This document shows positions 39,594 to 47,776 of a stretch of 64,000 bases of DNA, piece after piece. Below the pieces are notes generated by a model that was given only the letters and a program-made list of their open reading frames with translations, did not search any database and had not been told where the DNA came from. The translations under genes were made by a program, and so were the position numbers. The stretch lies in the NCBI RefSeq assembly GCF_900188485.1, contig NZ_FZPH01000003.1, positions 186,001-250,000 of the forward strand. Direction: 5' to 3'. The stretch's first letter is position 1; each line of letters opens with the position of its first letter. This DNA comes from Asanoa hainanensis (GTDB taxonomy: Bacteria; Actinomycetota; Actinomycetes; Mycobacteriales; Micromonosporaceae).

Positions 39594-40439
39594 ATGACCA
39601 TTCTGATCACTGGAGCGAACGGCGCCGTGTCCCGGGAGGTAATCCGGGAGCTGGCCGGCAAGACCCCCGTGCGGGCCCTGGTCCGCGACAAGTCCCGGGC
39701 CACCGACCTGGACGGCGTCGAGTACGTGGTCGGCGACCTCGACCACCCCGACACGCTGGGCCCGGCGTTCGCGGGAATCCGCACGGTGTGGCTGCTCAAC
39801 GCGATGGGCCCGATGGCGCCGAGCCAGAGCATGAACGCCGTGTGGGCGGCCAAGCAGGCCGGCGTGAAGCACATCGTCCGGATGTCCGCGATCGGAGCCG
39901 CGTTCGACGCGCCCACCCGCAACGGGCGGCTGCACGCGCTCTCCGACGTCGAGTTGCAGAACTCGGGCATACCCTGGACCATCCTGCGCCCCAGCCACTT
40001 CATGCAGAACCTGTTCGGCTCGGTCGGAGACGGCGAGCTCAACGGCCTCATCGGCGAGAGCAAGGTCGGCTTCATCGACATCCGCGACATCGCGGCGGTG
40101 GCGGCCGAGATCCTGCAGCGGCCGGAGCCGCACACGGGCAAGATCTACACGCTGACCGGCCCGGAGAGCCTCTCGCTCTACGAGGTGGCGGAGGAGTTCG
40201 GGCGGACGCTCGACCGGCCGGTGCGCTACGTGTCGGACAGCCCGGAGGAGACCTTGGCGCGCCTTCTGGCGTACGGCATCGACCGCTGGATGTCCGAGGT
40301 GCTGGCCGAGTACCGCGTCGCGTACGGCGCCGGTTGGGGCGACTTCGCCAACGACCACGTCGCCAGCGTCGTCGGGCGGCAGCCGCGCAGCCTGGCGGCG
40401 TTCGCCCGCGACCACCGCGAGCAGCTCGCCCGGGACTGA
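39594..40439 (+). CDS. NmrA-like NAD(P)-binding protein
   Basis: 281 residues from the ATG at 39594. Rossmann start ILITGANGAVSREVIREL, then VRALVRDKSRA, VRMSAIGA and LRPSHFMQNL, typical of atypical SDRs of the NmrA/QOR2 group, often quinone reductases or redox sensors. Probably repressed by the divergent MarR protein. One nucleotide separates its stop from that of the methyltransferase gene. Confidence 0.88.
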   Translation: MTILITGANGAVSREVIRELAGKTPVRALVRDKSRATDLDGVEYVVGDLDHPDTLGPAFAGIRTVWLLNAMGPMAPSQSMNAVWAAKQAGVKHIVRMSAIGAAFDAPTRNGRLHALSDVELQNSGIPWTILRPSHFMQNLFGSVGDGELNGLIGESKVGFIDIRDIAAVAAEILQRPEPHTGKIYTLTGPESLSLYEVAEEFGRTLDRPVRYVSDSPEETLARLLAYGIDRWMSEVLAEYRVAYGAGWGDFANDHVASVVGRQPRSLAAFARDHREQLARD

Positions 40440-40440
40440 C

Positions 40441-41262
40441 CTACGGCTTGCGGGCCAGCCCGGCCCAGTAGTAGGCGGCGCGCGGGTCCTCGGGGGGTGG
40501 GCCCTCGGGCCGCCAGGACAGCACGGGCACCACGCCGGGCTCGACCAGGTCCCAGCCGGAGAAGAACCGGCTGACCTGGTCGCGCTCGCGGGGCACCAGG
40601 GTGATCCCGCCCCGGGTGGCCGCGCCGACCACGGCGGCCATCGCCTCCGGGTCGAAATCCTGACCCGGGTGGCTGATCGCGACGTAGCTGCCGGACGGCA
40701 GGGCGTCGAGCAGGGTCCGCACGACGCCGTACGGGTCGTCCGAGTCCTCGAGCAGCATCAGGATCGCGATCAACAGCAGCCCGACCGGCTGGTCGAGGTC
40801 GAGGGTGTCGCGCAGCTCCGGGTGGGCGAGGATCTTCTCGGGCTCGCGCACGTCGGCGTCGATGTAGGCGGTGCGCCCGTGCTCGCCGCTGACCTGCAGC
40901 GCGCGGGCGTGGGCCAGCACGATCGGGTCGTTGTCGAGATAGACGACGCGGGTCTCGGCGCCGCCCTCCTCGGCGATCTCGTGCACGTTGGGCCGGGTCG
41001 GGATGCCCGTGCCGATGTCGAGGAACTGGTGGACACCCGCCTGCGCGGACAGGTAGCGCACGACCCGGTGCATGAACGCCCGGTTGGCCCGGGCCATCGT
41101 GCGGATGCTCGGAATGGCCTCGACGAACGCGGCGCCCATCGCCCGGTCAGCCGCGAAGTTGTCCTTGCCGCCGATCCACCAGTCGTACATGCGCGCGGAG
41201 TGCGGCATCGTGACGTCGATCCCCGGTGGCGCCCACTCCGACTCCGCCGATTCCTGAGACAT
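40441..41262 (-). CDS. SAM-dependent methyltransferase (PF04672 type)
   Basis: 273 residues from the ATG at 41262. SARMYDWWIGGKDNFAADR near the N-terminus, QFLDIGTGIPTRPNVHE (SAM binding), VYLDNDPIVLAHARAL and YYWAGLARKP at the end. This actinobacteria-specific family is found in many copies per genome, and its substrate is unknown. Divergent from the two-component genes. Confidence 0.9.
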   Translation of the reverse strand: MSQESAESEWAPPGIDVTMPHSARMYDWWIGGKDNFAADRAMGAAFVEAIPSIRTMARANRAFMHRVVRYLSAQAGVHQFLDIGTGIPTRPNVHEIAEEGGAETRVVYLDNDPIVLAHARALQVSGEHGRTAYIDADVREPEKILAHPELRDTLDLDQPVGLLLIAILMLLEDSDDPYGVVRTLLDALPSGSYVAISHPGQDFDPEAMAAVVGAATRGGITLVPRERDQVSRFFSGWDLVEPGVVPVLSWRPEGPPPEDPRAAYYWAGLARKP

Positions 41263-41289
41263 CGACGCCCCTCCCCCTCTTCGGACAAC

Positions 41290-41308
41290 AGTGACCAATG
41301 TAGTCACT
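41290..41308. promoter_or_regulatory. Palindrome upstream of the two-component system
   Basis: AGTGAC-CAATGTA-GTCACT (41290-41308) is the type of inverted repeat bound by NarL/LuxR-type response regulators. The core TGACCAATGT-GTCA recurs at 42286-42300 inside the kinase gene. It may control both the divergent methyltransferase gene and the kinase-regulator pair. Confidence 0.5.
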
Positions 41309-41345
41309 CCTACCCCGAAGCACAGCCCGCCCACCCGTCTCCGTC

Positions 41346-42536
41346 GTGAGAGTGAGGCGGTCGGGCGCGGGCGCGGCGGATACTGCCTGCGTGGCTTCGC
41401 CCAGCCGAGCGGCCCGCCAGGTGGTCGACCGGGTCCGTGCGCTTCCCGTGCTCGTGGTGGACACCGGCATCGCGGTGTTGTGCTTCGTCGCGTCCGTGCT
41501 CTCGGCCGACCTCATGGGTGGCCGCGGCAGTCTCGTCCTGCTGGTCTGCGCGCTGGCCAGCCTTCCCCTCGTCTGGCGCCGGCGGCATCCGCTGGTGGTC
41601 ACCACGTTCTGCGGCATCGGCACGGTGTGGCTGAGCATGCTCGGCGCCGTCGACGAGCAGCCGGTCGGGCAACTGGTCGCGACCTACACGTTCGCCGCGC
41701 TGTGCGGGCCCGTCGGGCGGATGGTCGGGGTGCTGGGCACCGCGGCCGGCGTCGCGGTCTCGATCCTGGTGCCGGGCGGGTCGGTGCGCGCCGTCTCGTT
41801 CGTAGGGCTGCTCTTCGCGGTCGCGTACGCCCTCGGCACCAGCGCCCGCGCCCGGCGCGACCGGATCGCGCTCCTGGAGGAGCGTGCCCGCCGGCACGCC
41901 GAGGAGCAGACCGCCGTCGCGGCCCGGGAGCGCGAGGCGATCGCCCGCGACATGCACGACATCCTGGCGCACTCGTTCAGCCTCATCGCCGTGCAGGCCG
42001 AGGCCGGGCCGGTGCTGGTGCGGCCCGATCCGGCGCGGGCGGAGCGGGCGTTCGACGTCATCGGCGACACCGCCCGCGAGGCCCTGGCCCAACTGCGGCA
42101 GACCCTCGGCACGGTACGCGGGCCCGGCGACGACCTGGCGCCCCAGCCACAGCTGGCCGACCTGTCCACATTGGTGGAACGGGCCGGCGCGACCGGGCTG
42201 CGGGTCACGGTCGCCCAGCACGGCCGGGCCCGCGCGCTGCCGCCCCTGCTCGGCACGGCGGCGTACCGCGTCGTGCAGGAGTCACTGACCAATGTGGTCA
42301 GACACGCCAACGCGACCCACGTCGAGGTCGGCCTGGACTGGTCCCCCGACGGCCTCCGCATCGACGTGTCCGACGACGGCTCGCCGGGGCCGGCGACGCC
42401 CGGCAACGGGCTCATCGGCATGCGGGAACGGATGACGGCCATCGGCGGCACCCTGCACGCCGGCCCGCGCACCGACGGCGCCGGCTTCCGGGTGACCGCG
42501 CTGGTGCCGCTGGCCGAGGCGGCGCCCGATGGCTGA
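41346..42536 (+). CDS. Sensor histidine kinase (HisKA_3 type)
   Basis: 396 residues from a GTG at 41346; another GTG at 41391 is possible. About five transmembrane helices (about 33-160), then a cytoplasmic coiled segment and HisKA_3 with EREAIARDMHDILAHSFSLI, where the first His is the phospho-acceptor. The HATPase has QESLTNVVRHANATHVEV, DDGSPG and GLIGMRERM. Signal unknown. Overlaps the response regulator gene by 8 nt. Confidence 0.92.
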   Translation: MRVRRSGAGAADTACVASPSRAARQVVDRVRALPVLVVDTGIAVLCFVASVLSADLMGGRGSLVLLVCALASLPLVWRRRHPLVVTTFCGIGTVWLSMLGAVDEQPVGQLVATYTFAALCGPVGRMVGVLGTAAGVAVSILVPGGSVRAVSFVGLLFAVAYALGTSARARRDRIALLEERARRHAEEQTAVAAREREAIARDMHDILAHSFSLIAVQAEAGPVLVRPDPARAERAFDVIGDTAREALAQLRQTLGTVRGPGDDLAPQPQLADLSTLVERAGATGLRVTVAQHGRARALPPLLGTAAYRVVQESLTNVVRHANATHVEVGLDWSPDGLRIDVSDDGSPGPATPGNGLIGMRERMTAIGGTLHAGPRTDGAGFRVTALVPLAEAAPDG

Positions 42537-43212
42537 CCCGCTGCGGGTGCTGGTCGTCGACGACGAGGCGCTGATCCGCGACGGCATCACCGTCATCCTG
42601 GAGGCCCAGCCCGACCTCACGGTCGTCGGCGAGGCGGGCGACGGTGCGGAGGCGGTCCGGGCGGCGCACGCCCTGCGGCCCGACGTCGTGCTGATGGACA
42701 TCCGAATGCCGAAGCTCGACGGCATCGCCGCGACCGGCCAGATCTGCGCCGGAACCGACGCGCGCGTGCTGGTGCTGACCACGTTCGATCTCGACGAGTA
42801 CGTCTACGCCGCGCTGCACGCCGGTGCCAGTGGCTTCCTGCTCAAGAACACCCGCCGGGCCGACCTCGTCGCGGGCGTCCGCACGGTGGCGGCCGGCGAT
42901 GCGTTGCTGGCCCCGACCGTGACCCGGCGGCTGATCGCCCAGATGGTGGAGCGGGGACGCGAGCCGCCCGGCCCGCCGGCCCGGCTCGACCAGCTCACCG
43001 GCCGGGAGACCGACACGCTGCACCTGCTGGCCCGCGGCCTGTCCAACGCGGAGATCGCCGCTCAGCTCTTCGTCACGGAGCACACGGTCAAGACGCACGT
43101 CAGCAACCTGCTGGCGAAGCTCGGCCTGCGCGACCGGGTCCAGGCGGTCGTCCTGGCGTACGAGTCGGGCCTGGTCGTGCCCGGCCGTCAGAGCCGCTCG
43201 CCGCGCACGTAG
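42529..43212 (+). CDS. NarL/LuxR family response regulator
   Basis: 227 residues. Receiver with DDE near the N-terminus, acceptor Asp in VVLMDIRMPKLDG and Lys in GFLLKN. LuxR HTH with LTGRETDTLHLLARGLSNAE and HTVKTHVSNLLAKLGLRDR. Partner of the overlapping kinase. The gene runs 25 nt into the convergent amidohydrolase gene. Confidence 0.93.
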   Translation: MADPLRVLVVDDEALIRDGITVILEAQPDLTVVGEAGDGAEAVRAAHALRPDVVLMDIRMPKLDGIAATGQICAGTDARVLVLTTFDLDEYVYAALHAGASGFLLKNTRRADLVAGVRTVAAGDALLAPTVTRRLIAQMVERGREPPGPPARLDQLTGRETDTLHLLARGLSNAEIAAQLFVTEHTVKTHVSNLLAKLGLRDRVQAVVLAYESGLVVPGRQSRSPRT

Positions 43213-44390
43213 ACGGCCTGGATCTCGTCCAGCGCGGCCGGGTCGACCAGCGGGTCCCCCGCCACGGCGAGCAGGTCGGCGTCGTAACCGGAGGCGATCC
43301 GGCCCTTGCGGTCGCCCAGGCCCAGCACGACCGCCGCGCGTGCCGTGTTGGCGCGCAGCGCCTCCGCCGGCGTCATGCCGACCGCGGTGGACAGCATGCC
43401 AATCGCCGACCGGAGCACGTCCGGCGGCTTGACCGGCCCGATGCCCGCGTCGGTGCCGGCGATCAGGTCGACGCCACCGGCGTACAGCTTGCGGAAGTTG
43501 GTCGCGATCGTCGGCATGCGCGCGGCCATGGCGGGCAACGGCTGCGCGCCCGGCGCCAGGATCAGCCCGAGCGTGAGCCCGAGCGTGACCGGGGCGGCGG
43601 CAAGCCCGGCCACGAGGTCGTCGGGCATCTCGTCGACACCGTCGGCGGTCATCAGCGTGACGTGCTCGAGACCGTCGACGCCGGCGGCCAGCGCGTCGCG
43701 GACGGCCCGCAGGCCGTGCACGTGCGCGGTGATCGGCAGGCCGCACGCGTGTGCCTCGTCCACCGCGACCCGCAGCTCGTCGGCCGTGAACTGGGAGAGC
43801 TCGGGCCGGCTGCCCGGCGTCAGGTTGCCGCCGCTCGCCATGATCTTGATGACGTCGGCTCCGCGCTCCGCGTGGGCACGCACGGCGGCCCGGATCCCGT
43901 CTGCACCGGACGCCGCCGCGCCCAGGTAGTGGCAGTGCCCGCCGGGCGTGGTGATCGGAGGCCCGGACGCCACGACCGTCGGCAGCGTGCGGTCGCCCGC
44001 CGCGGCGTCGCGCACCCGCAACGCCAGGTAGTTCCGGTCGCCCAGGTCACGCACGGTGGTCACGCCGCCGGCGGCGGTGCGTCGGGCGGCCACCAGCATG
44101 GCGGCGTACGCGGCCTCGTCGTCGCGGGCGGCCAGGGCGCCGACCGGATCGGGAGACGCGTCGAACGCCAGGTGGACGTGCCCGTCGACCAGCCCGGGCA
44201 ACAGCGTGGCGGCACCGAGGTCGACCACCTCCGCCTCGGCCGGACCGGCCGTGCCCACCGAGACGATCCGGCCGGAGTCGGAGTCGACCGTGACCACCGG
44301 ATCCGGGGTGAGGGCGTCGCCGGTCCCGTCGAACAGCCGGGCAGCCCGGATGGCGGTCAGCCGCCGGCGCGGCGTCGCGGTGGTGGTCAT
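43188..44390 (-). CDS. Amidohydrolase family metal-dependent hydrolase
   Basis: 400 residues. TIM-barrel amidohydrolase: GLVDGHVHLAFD (HxH), VIKIMASGGNL (bridging Lys), ITAHVHGL (His), LEHVTLM and GTDAGIG (Asp). Resembles imidazolonepropionase- and prolidase-like members. No signal peptide. Substrate unknown. Convergent overlap with the response regulator. Confidence 0.9.
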   Translation of the reverse strand: MTTTATPRRRLTAIRAARLFDGTGDALTPDPVVTVDSDSGRIVSVGTAGPAEAEVVDLGAATLLPGLVDGHVHLAFDASPDPVGALAARDDEAAYAAMLVAARRTAAGGVTTVRDLGDRNYLALRVRDAAAGDRTLPTVVASGPPITTPGGHCHYLGAAASGADGIRAAVRAHAERGADVIKIMASGGNLTPGSRPELSQFTADELRVAVDEAHACGLPITAHVHGLRAVRDALAAGVDGLEHVTLMTADGVDEMPDDLVAGLAAAPVTLGLTLGLILAPGAQPLPAMAARMPTIATNFRKLYAGGVDLIAGTDAGIGPVKPPDVLRSAIGMLSTAVGMTPAEALRANTARAAVVLGLGDRKGRIASGYDADLLAVAGDPLVDPAALDEIQAVYVRGERL

Positions 44391-44434
44391 GCTGGCAGTC
44401 TCGCGCCGACCGCCGTCCGGCGCCGTCAACTGGG

Positions 44435-45151
44435 CTACACCCGTTGGAGGAACCGGAGACCTCGTTTGAGGAACGCACGAGGGTTGGTGTCCAGGTGCCC
44501 GGCCCAGGCGGGGTTCCGCTCCCCGCGCAGCCAGGCGTAGCGGGCCAGGGCGTACCCGAACATCGGTTCGGTCAGGTAGCCCAGGCGGGACGTACGCGAG
44601 TAGCCGCCACCCACGCTGTAGTCGAAGGCCGCGTTGGCGCCGAAGATGCCGAGGCCGAAGAACACGGTGAGCAGGTCGGTCAGCGGCTCGTGGTCTTCGC
44701 GGTCCGCCGAGACCCGACCGTCGCCGATCAGCAGGACGTGCCCGAGCTCGTGGCTGATAGTCGCCACCAGAGCCATCGGGGCCGCCGCCTGGTCGTCCCG
44801 GATCCCGATCACCGACCTGCCGGCACGCAGCCGATGGTGCCCGGCGGCGCCCGACGACGCCCAGTTCAGCGGCACGTGGTCTGACAGCTCGGAGACCTCG
44901 TCGTTCGCGAAGTGCTCGAGCTCGACCCGGTCCCGGGACACTCCCATGTGGACACAGAGCCGGCGGAGCACCGACTCGACGTCGGCGCGGCTGCCGCGAT
45001 AGACGCCCGGGAAGAACTCGTCGTTCGGCAGCACGACCGTGCCGCGCAACCGTTCGTCGCCGAACTCGGCCAGCAGCCAGTCGAGCGACGTGTCGACCCA
45101 CTCCGCTTCGACCGGCCGCACCGGACAGGCGGCCCGACCCCACCACACCAT
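44435..45151 (-). CDS. Putative HExxH metalloprotein of unknown family
   Basis: 238 residues from the ATG at 45151; a start at 45193 would cross the divergent gene's leader. It begins MVWWGRAACPVRPVEAEWVD. It has a zinc-binding-like TISHELGHVLL (about 132-142) and a hydrophobic C-terminal half. No secretion signal. It may be a cytoplasmic zinc protein; family not recognised. Divergent from the metallo-beta-lactamase gene, 40 bp between starts. Confidence 0.75.
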   Translation of the reverse strand: MVWWGRAACPVRPVEAEWVDTSLDWLLAEFGDERLRGTVVLPNDEFFPGVYRGSRADVESVLRRLCVHMGVSRDRVELEHFANDEVSELSDHVPLNWASSGAAGHHRLRAGRSVIGIRDDQAAAPMALVATISHELGHVLLIGDGRVSADREDHEPLTDLLTVFFGLGIFGANAAFDYSVGGGYSRTSRLGYLTEPMFGYALARYAWLRGERNPAWAGHLDTNPRAFLKRGLRFLQRV

Positions 45152-45191
45152 GCCAAGATTGTGCGGCCACGCCGCAAGTAGGGTGGTGATC

Positions 45192-45821
45192 ATGTTGCTC
45201 ACCAAGTACAAGCACGCCTGCGTCCGGTTCGATGACGGCGACCGGGCGCTGCTGGTCGATCCGGGCATCTGGACCGAGCCGGCGGCCTACGAGGGCATCA
45301 CCGACATCCTGGTCACCCACGAGCACGCCGACCATTTCGCTGTCCAGCAGATCGCGTCCCTGATCGAGACGCGCGAGCTGCGGATCCACGGCGACGCGTC
45401 GCTGCGGGCGGCGGCCGGCGACGAGCGGGTGGCGGCGGCGATCCAGCCGGTCGCGGTCGGTGACCGGCTGACCGTCGCGGGCTTCGAGGTCGTGGCCCTC
45501 GGCGGGCTGCACGCCGAGGTCTACGCCGGCCTGCCCGGCCGCGCCAACATCGGCTTCCTCGTCGACGGCGTCTACCACCCGGGCGACTCGTACTTCGTGC
45601 CGACCGAGCGGGTGGAAACCCTGCTCGTGCCGACCAGCGGGCCGTGGGCCAAGCTCGCCGAGTCGCTCGACTTCACCCGCGCGGTCGCGCCGACCCGGGC
45701 CTTCCCGATCCACGACGAGCTCCTATCGGACATCGGCAACGCCAACTTCGACGGTTGGCTGGTGGAGCAGGGCCAGACCGACTACAAGCGGATCGCGGCC
45801 GGCGACTCCGTGACCATCTGA
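45192..45821 (+). CDS. Metallo-beta-lactamase fold hydrolase (UlaG-like)
   Basis: 209 residues from the ATG at 45192. LVTHEHADHF (HxHxDH), HPGDSYF (Asp) and FPIHDELLS (His) give the two-metal site of the UlaG/L-ascorbate-lactone hydrolase-like group. Its last 40 nt overlap the 3' end of the convergent MFS gene. Confidence 0.9.
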   Translation: MLLTKYKHACVRFDDGDRALLVDPGIWTEPAAYEGITDILVTHEHADHFAVQQIASLIETRELRIHGDASLRAAAGDERVAAAIQPVAVGDRLTVAGFEVVALGGLHAEVYAGLPGRANIGFLVDGVYHPGDSYFVPTERVETLLVPTSGPWAKLAESLDFTRAVAPTRAFPIHDELLSDIGNANFDGWLVEQGQTDYKRIAAGDSVTI

Positions 45822-47197
45822 GCCGGCGCGGGCCGGAGCAGCAGCGCCGCGGTCACGAAGGCGACCGCGACCAGCCCGGCACCGACGCCGAAGGCGAGCC
45901 GGTAGCCACCGGTCAGCGCCTCGGCCACGCCCTGGCCGGCGGTCCGCAGCGTTTCCGTGCGGGCCGCCGCCAGGGTGGCCAGCACGGCCACACCGAGGGC
46001 CATCCCGATCTGCTGCGTCGTGTTGAACAGCCCCGAGACCAGGCCCGCGTCGTCGGCGCGCGCACCCGACATCGCCAGCGTCGCCAGGGCGGGGAGCACC
46101 AGGCCGAACCCGCTGGCGAGCAGCATCACCGGCAGCACGTCGACGACGTAGCCGGCATGCACCGGCACCCGGGCGAGCAGCCCGAGCACGCCACCGAGCA
46201 GCACCAGGCCGACCAGCAGCATCCGCCGTTCGCCGAACCGGGCGTTGAGCCGGGCCGAGAGACCCAGTGAGACGGCGCCGATCGCCACGGCCGCGGGCAG
46301 CATGGCCAGGCCGGTGCGCAGGGCGTCGTACCCGAGCACGTTCTGCAGGTAGAGGGTCACCAGCACCTGGAAGGCGAAGCAGGCGGCGAGGGTGAGCACC
46401 TGCACCAGGTTGGCCGCGGCCACGCCGGGCGCGCGCAGCACCCGCACGGGCAGCAGCGGATCGCGGGCCGTGGCCTGGCGCACCACGAAGCCGGCCAGCA
46501 GGGCGATCGCGAGGGCGAACAGGCCAGCGGTGCGCACCGACCTCTCCAGCTCGACCACCGCGTAGATCGCCGTCACGAGGCCGGCGGTGACCAGCAGCGC
46601 GCCGGTGAGGTCGGCGCCGGAGCGCAGCCCGATCCCGCGCTCCGCCGGCAGCACGCGGTGGCCGAGGAGCAGGGCGGCCAGGCCGATCGGCAGGTTGATG
46701 AAGAAGATCCAGTGCCAGCTCAGCACGTCGGTGATGACGCCACCGACCACCTGGCCGATCGCCGCGCCGGCCGCGCCGGTGAAGCTGAACAGGGCGATCG
46801 CGCGGGACCGCTCGGCCGGCGCGGTGAACAGGGTGACCAGGATGCCGAGGCTGACCGCCATGGCCATCGCGCTGCCGACACCCTGCAGGAAGCGGGCGAC
46901 GATCAGCGGTGCCGGGCTGGTCGCGGCGCCGGCCAGCAGGGATGCGGCGGTGAACACCGCGGTGCCGGCCAGGAACATCCGCTTGCGACCGAGCAGGTCG
47001 CCGAGGCGGCCGGCGAGCAGCAGCAGGCTGCCGAAGGCGATCAGGTAGGCGTTGACCACCCAGCTCAGCCCCGCGGGCGAGAAGCCGAGGTCGGCCTGGA
47101 TGGCCGGCAGCGCGACGGTGACGATGCTGCCGTCGAGGATGGTCATCAACGAGCCCGTGGCGAGCACGCCGAGGGCGGTCCAACGCGTACGGTCCAT
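45782..47197 (-). CDS. MFS exporter (DHA2 family)
   Basis: 471 residues from the ATG at 47197; a GTG at 47233 is in frame. About 14 helices, LDGSIVTVALPAIQADLGFS at the N-terminus and a motif C-like GAAIGQVVGGVITDVLSWHW. It lies downstream of the MarR gene in the same direction with its own operator-like repeat, so it is probably repressed by MarR. The last 40 nt overlap the metallo-beta-lactamase gene. Confidence 0.9.
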   Translation of the reverse strand: MDRTRWTALGVLATGSLMTILDGSIVTVALPAIQADLGFSPAGLSWVVNAYLIAFGSLLLLAGRLGDLLGRKRMFLAGTAVFTAASLLAGAATSPAPLIVARFLQGVGSAMAMAVSLGILVTLFTAPAERSRAIALFSFTGAAGAAIGQVVGGVITDVLSWHWIFFINLPIGLAALLLGHRVLPAERGIGLRSGADLTGALLVTAGLVTAIYAVVELERSVRTAGLFALAIALLAGFVVRQATARDPLLPVRVLRAPGVAAANLVQVLTLAACFAFQVLVTLYLQNVLGYDALRTGLAMLPAAVAIGAVSLGLSARLNARFGERRMLLVGLVLLGGVLGLLARVPVHAGYVVDVLPVMLLASGFGLVLPALATLAMSGARADDAGLVSGLFNTTQQIGMALGVAVLATLAAARTETLRTAGQGVAEALTGGYRLAFGVGAGLVAVAFVTAALLLRPAPAQMVTESPAAIRL

Positions 47198-47207
47198 ATG
47201 TGGGACC

Positions 47208-47227
47208 GTAGCGGATAGTTCCGTTGC
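47208..47227. promoter_or_regulatory. MarR-type operator before the MFS gene
   Basis: GTAGCGGATAGTTCCGTTGC (47208-47227) contains CGGA-TAGT-TCCG. It shares GTA-CGGAT and TCCG with the element upstream of the marR gene at 47750-47767. Confidence 0.5.
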
Positions 47228-47244
47228 AGACAATCTTTAAAGGA

Positions 47245-47727
47245 CTAGCGCTCCCGGGCTCGCCGGACGGGGCGCGGGCTCTCCACGGGGGTGGCCAGGT
47301 GGTCGCCGACCAGGCGCTCGAGGGCACGCAGGAACGCCTTGCGCTCGGTCGCCGGCAGCGCGCCGAGCGCCTCGTCGTGCACCCGGTCGACGATCTGCTG
47401 GCTGCGCCGGGCCACCCGGGCGCCCTCCGGCGTCACCGCGATGATCCGGGCCCGCCGGTCGGTGCTGGACGGCCGGCGCTCGGCGAGCCCGGCCTCTTCC
47501 AACGCGTCCACCGTGACCACCATCGTGGTCTTGTCCATGTCACCGAGCTCGGCGAGCTGGATCTGGGTGCGCTCCTCCTCCAGTGCGTGCACCAGCACGC
47601 AGTGCATCCGCGCGGTGAGGCCGATCTCGGCCAGCGCCGCGGCCATCCGCGAGCGCAGCACGTGGCTGGCGTGGTCGAGCAGGAACGACAGGTCCGGACT
47701 GTCGCGCCTGGGTGCCATGGAGGTCAT
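47245..47727 (-). CDS. MarR family regulator
   Basis: 160 residues. Winged helix with TQIQLAELGDMDKTTMVVTV and AERRPSSTDRRARIIAVTPE. An ATG three codons on (47718) is also possible. Upstream of the MFS exporter in the same direction, with related operator-like repeats in front of each gene. Confidence 0.9.
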   Translation of the reverse strand: MTSMAPRRDSPDLSFLLDHASHVLRSRMAAALAEIGLTARMHCVLVHALEEERTQIQLAELGDMDKTTMVVTVDALEEAGLAERRPSSTDRRARIIAVTPEGARVARRSQQIVDRVHDEALGALPATERKAFLRALERLVGDHLATPVESPRPVRRARER

Positions 47728-47749
47728 GCGGCCAGCATACCCATTTCGG

Positions 47750-47767
47750 TCCGTAACGGATTATCCG
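47750..47767. promoter_or_regulatory. Overlapping palindromes upstream of marR
   Basis: TCCGT-A-ACGGA (47750-47760) and CGGAT-T-ATCCG (47757-47767) overlap to form an 18-bp element, the probable MarR autoregulatory site. Confidence 0.6.
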
Positions 47768-47776
47768 CCGAAGACG

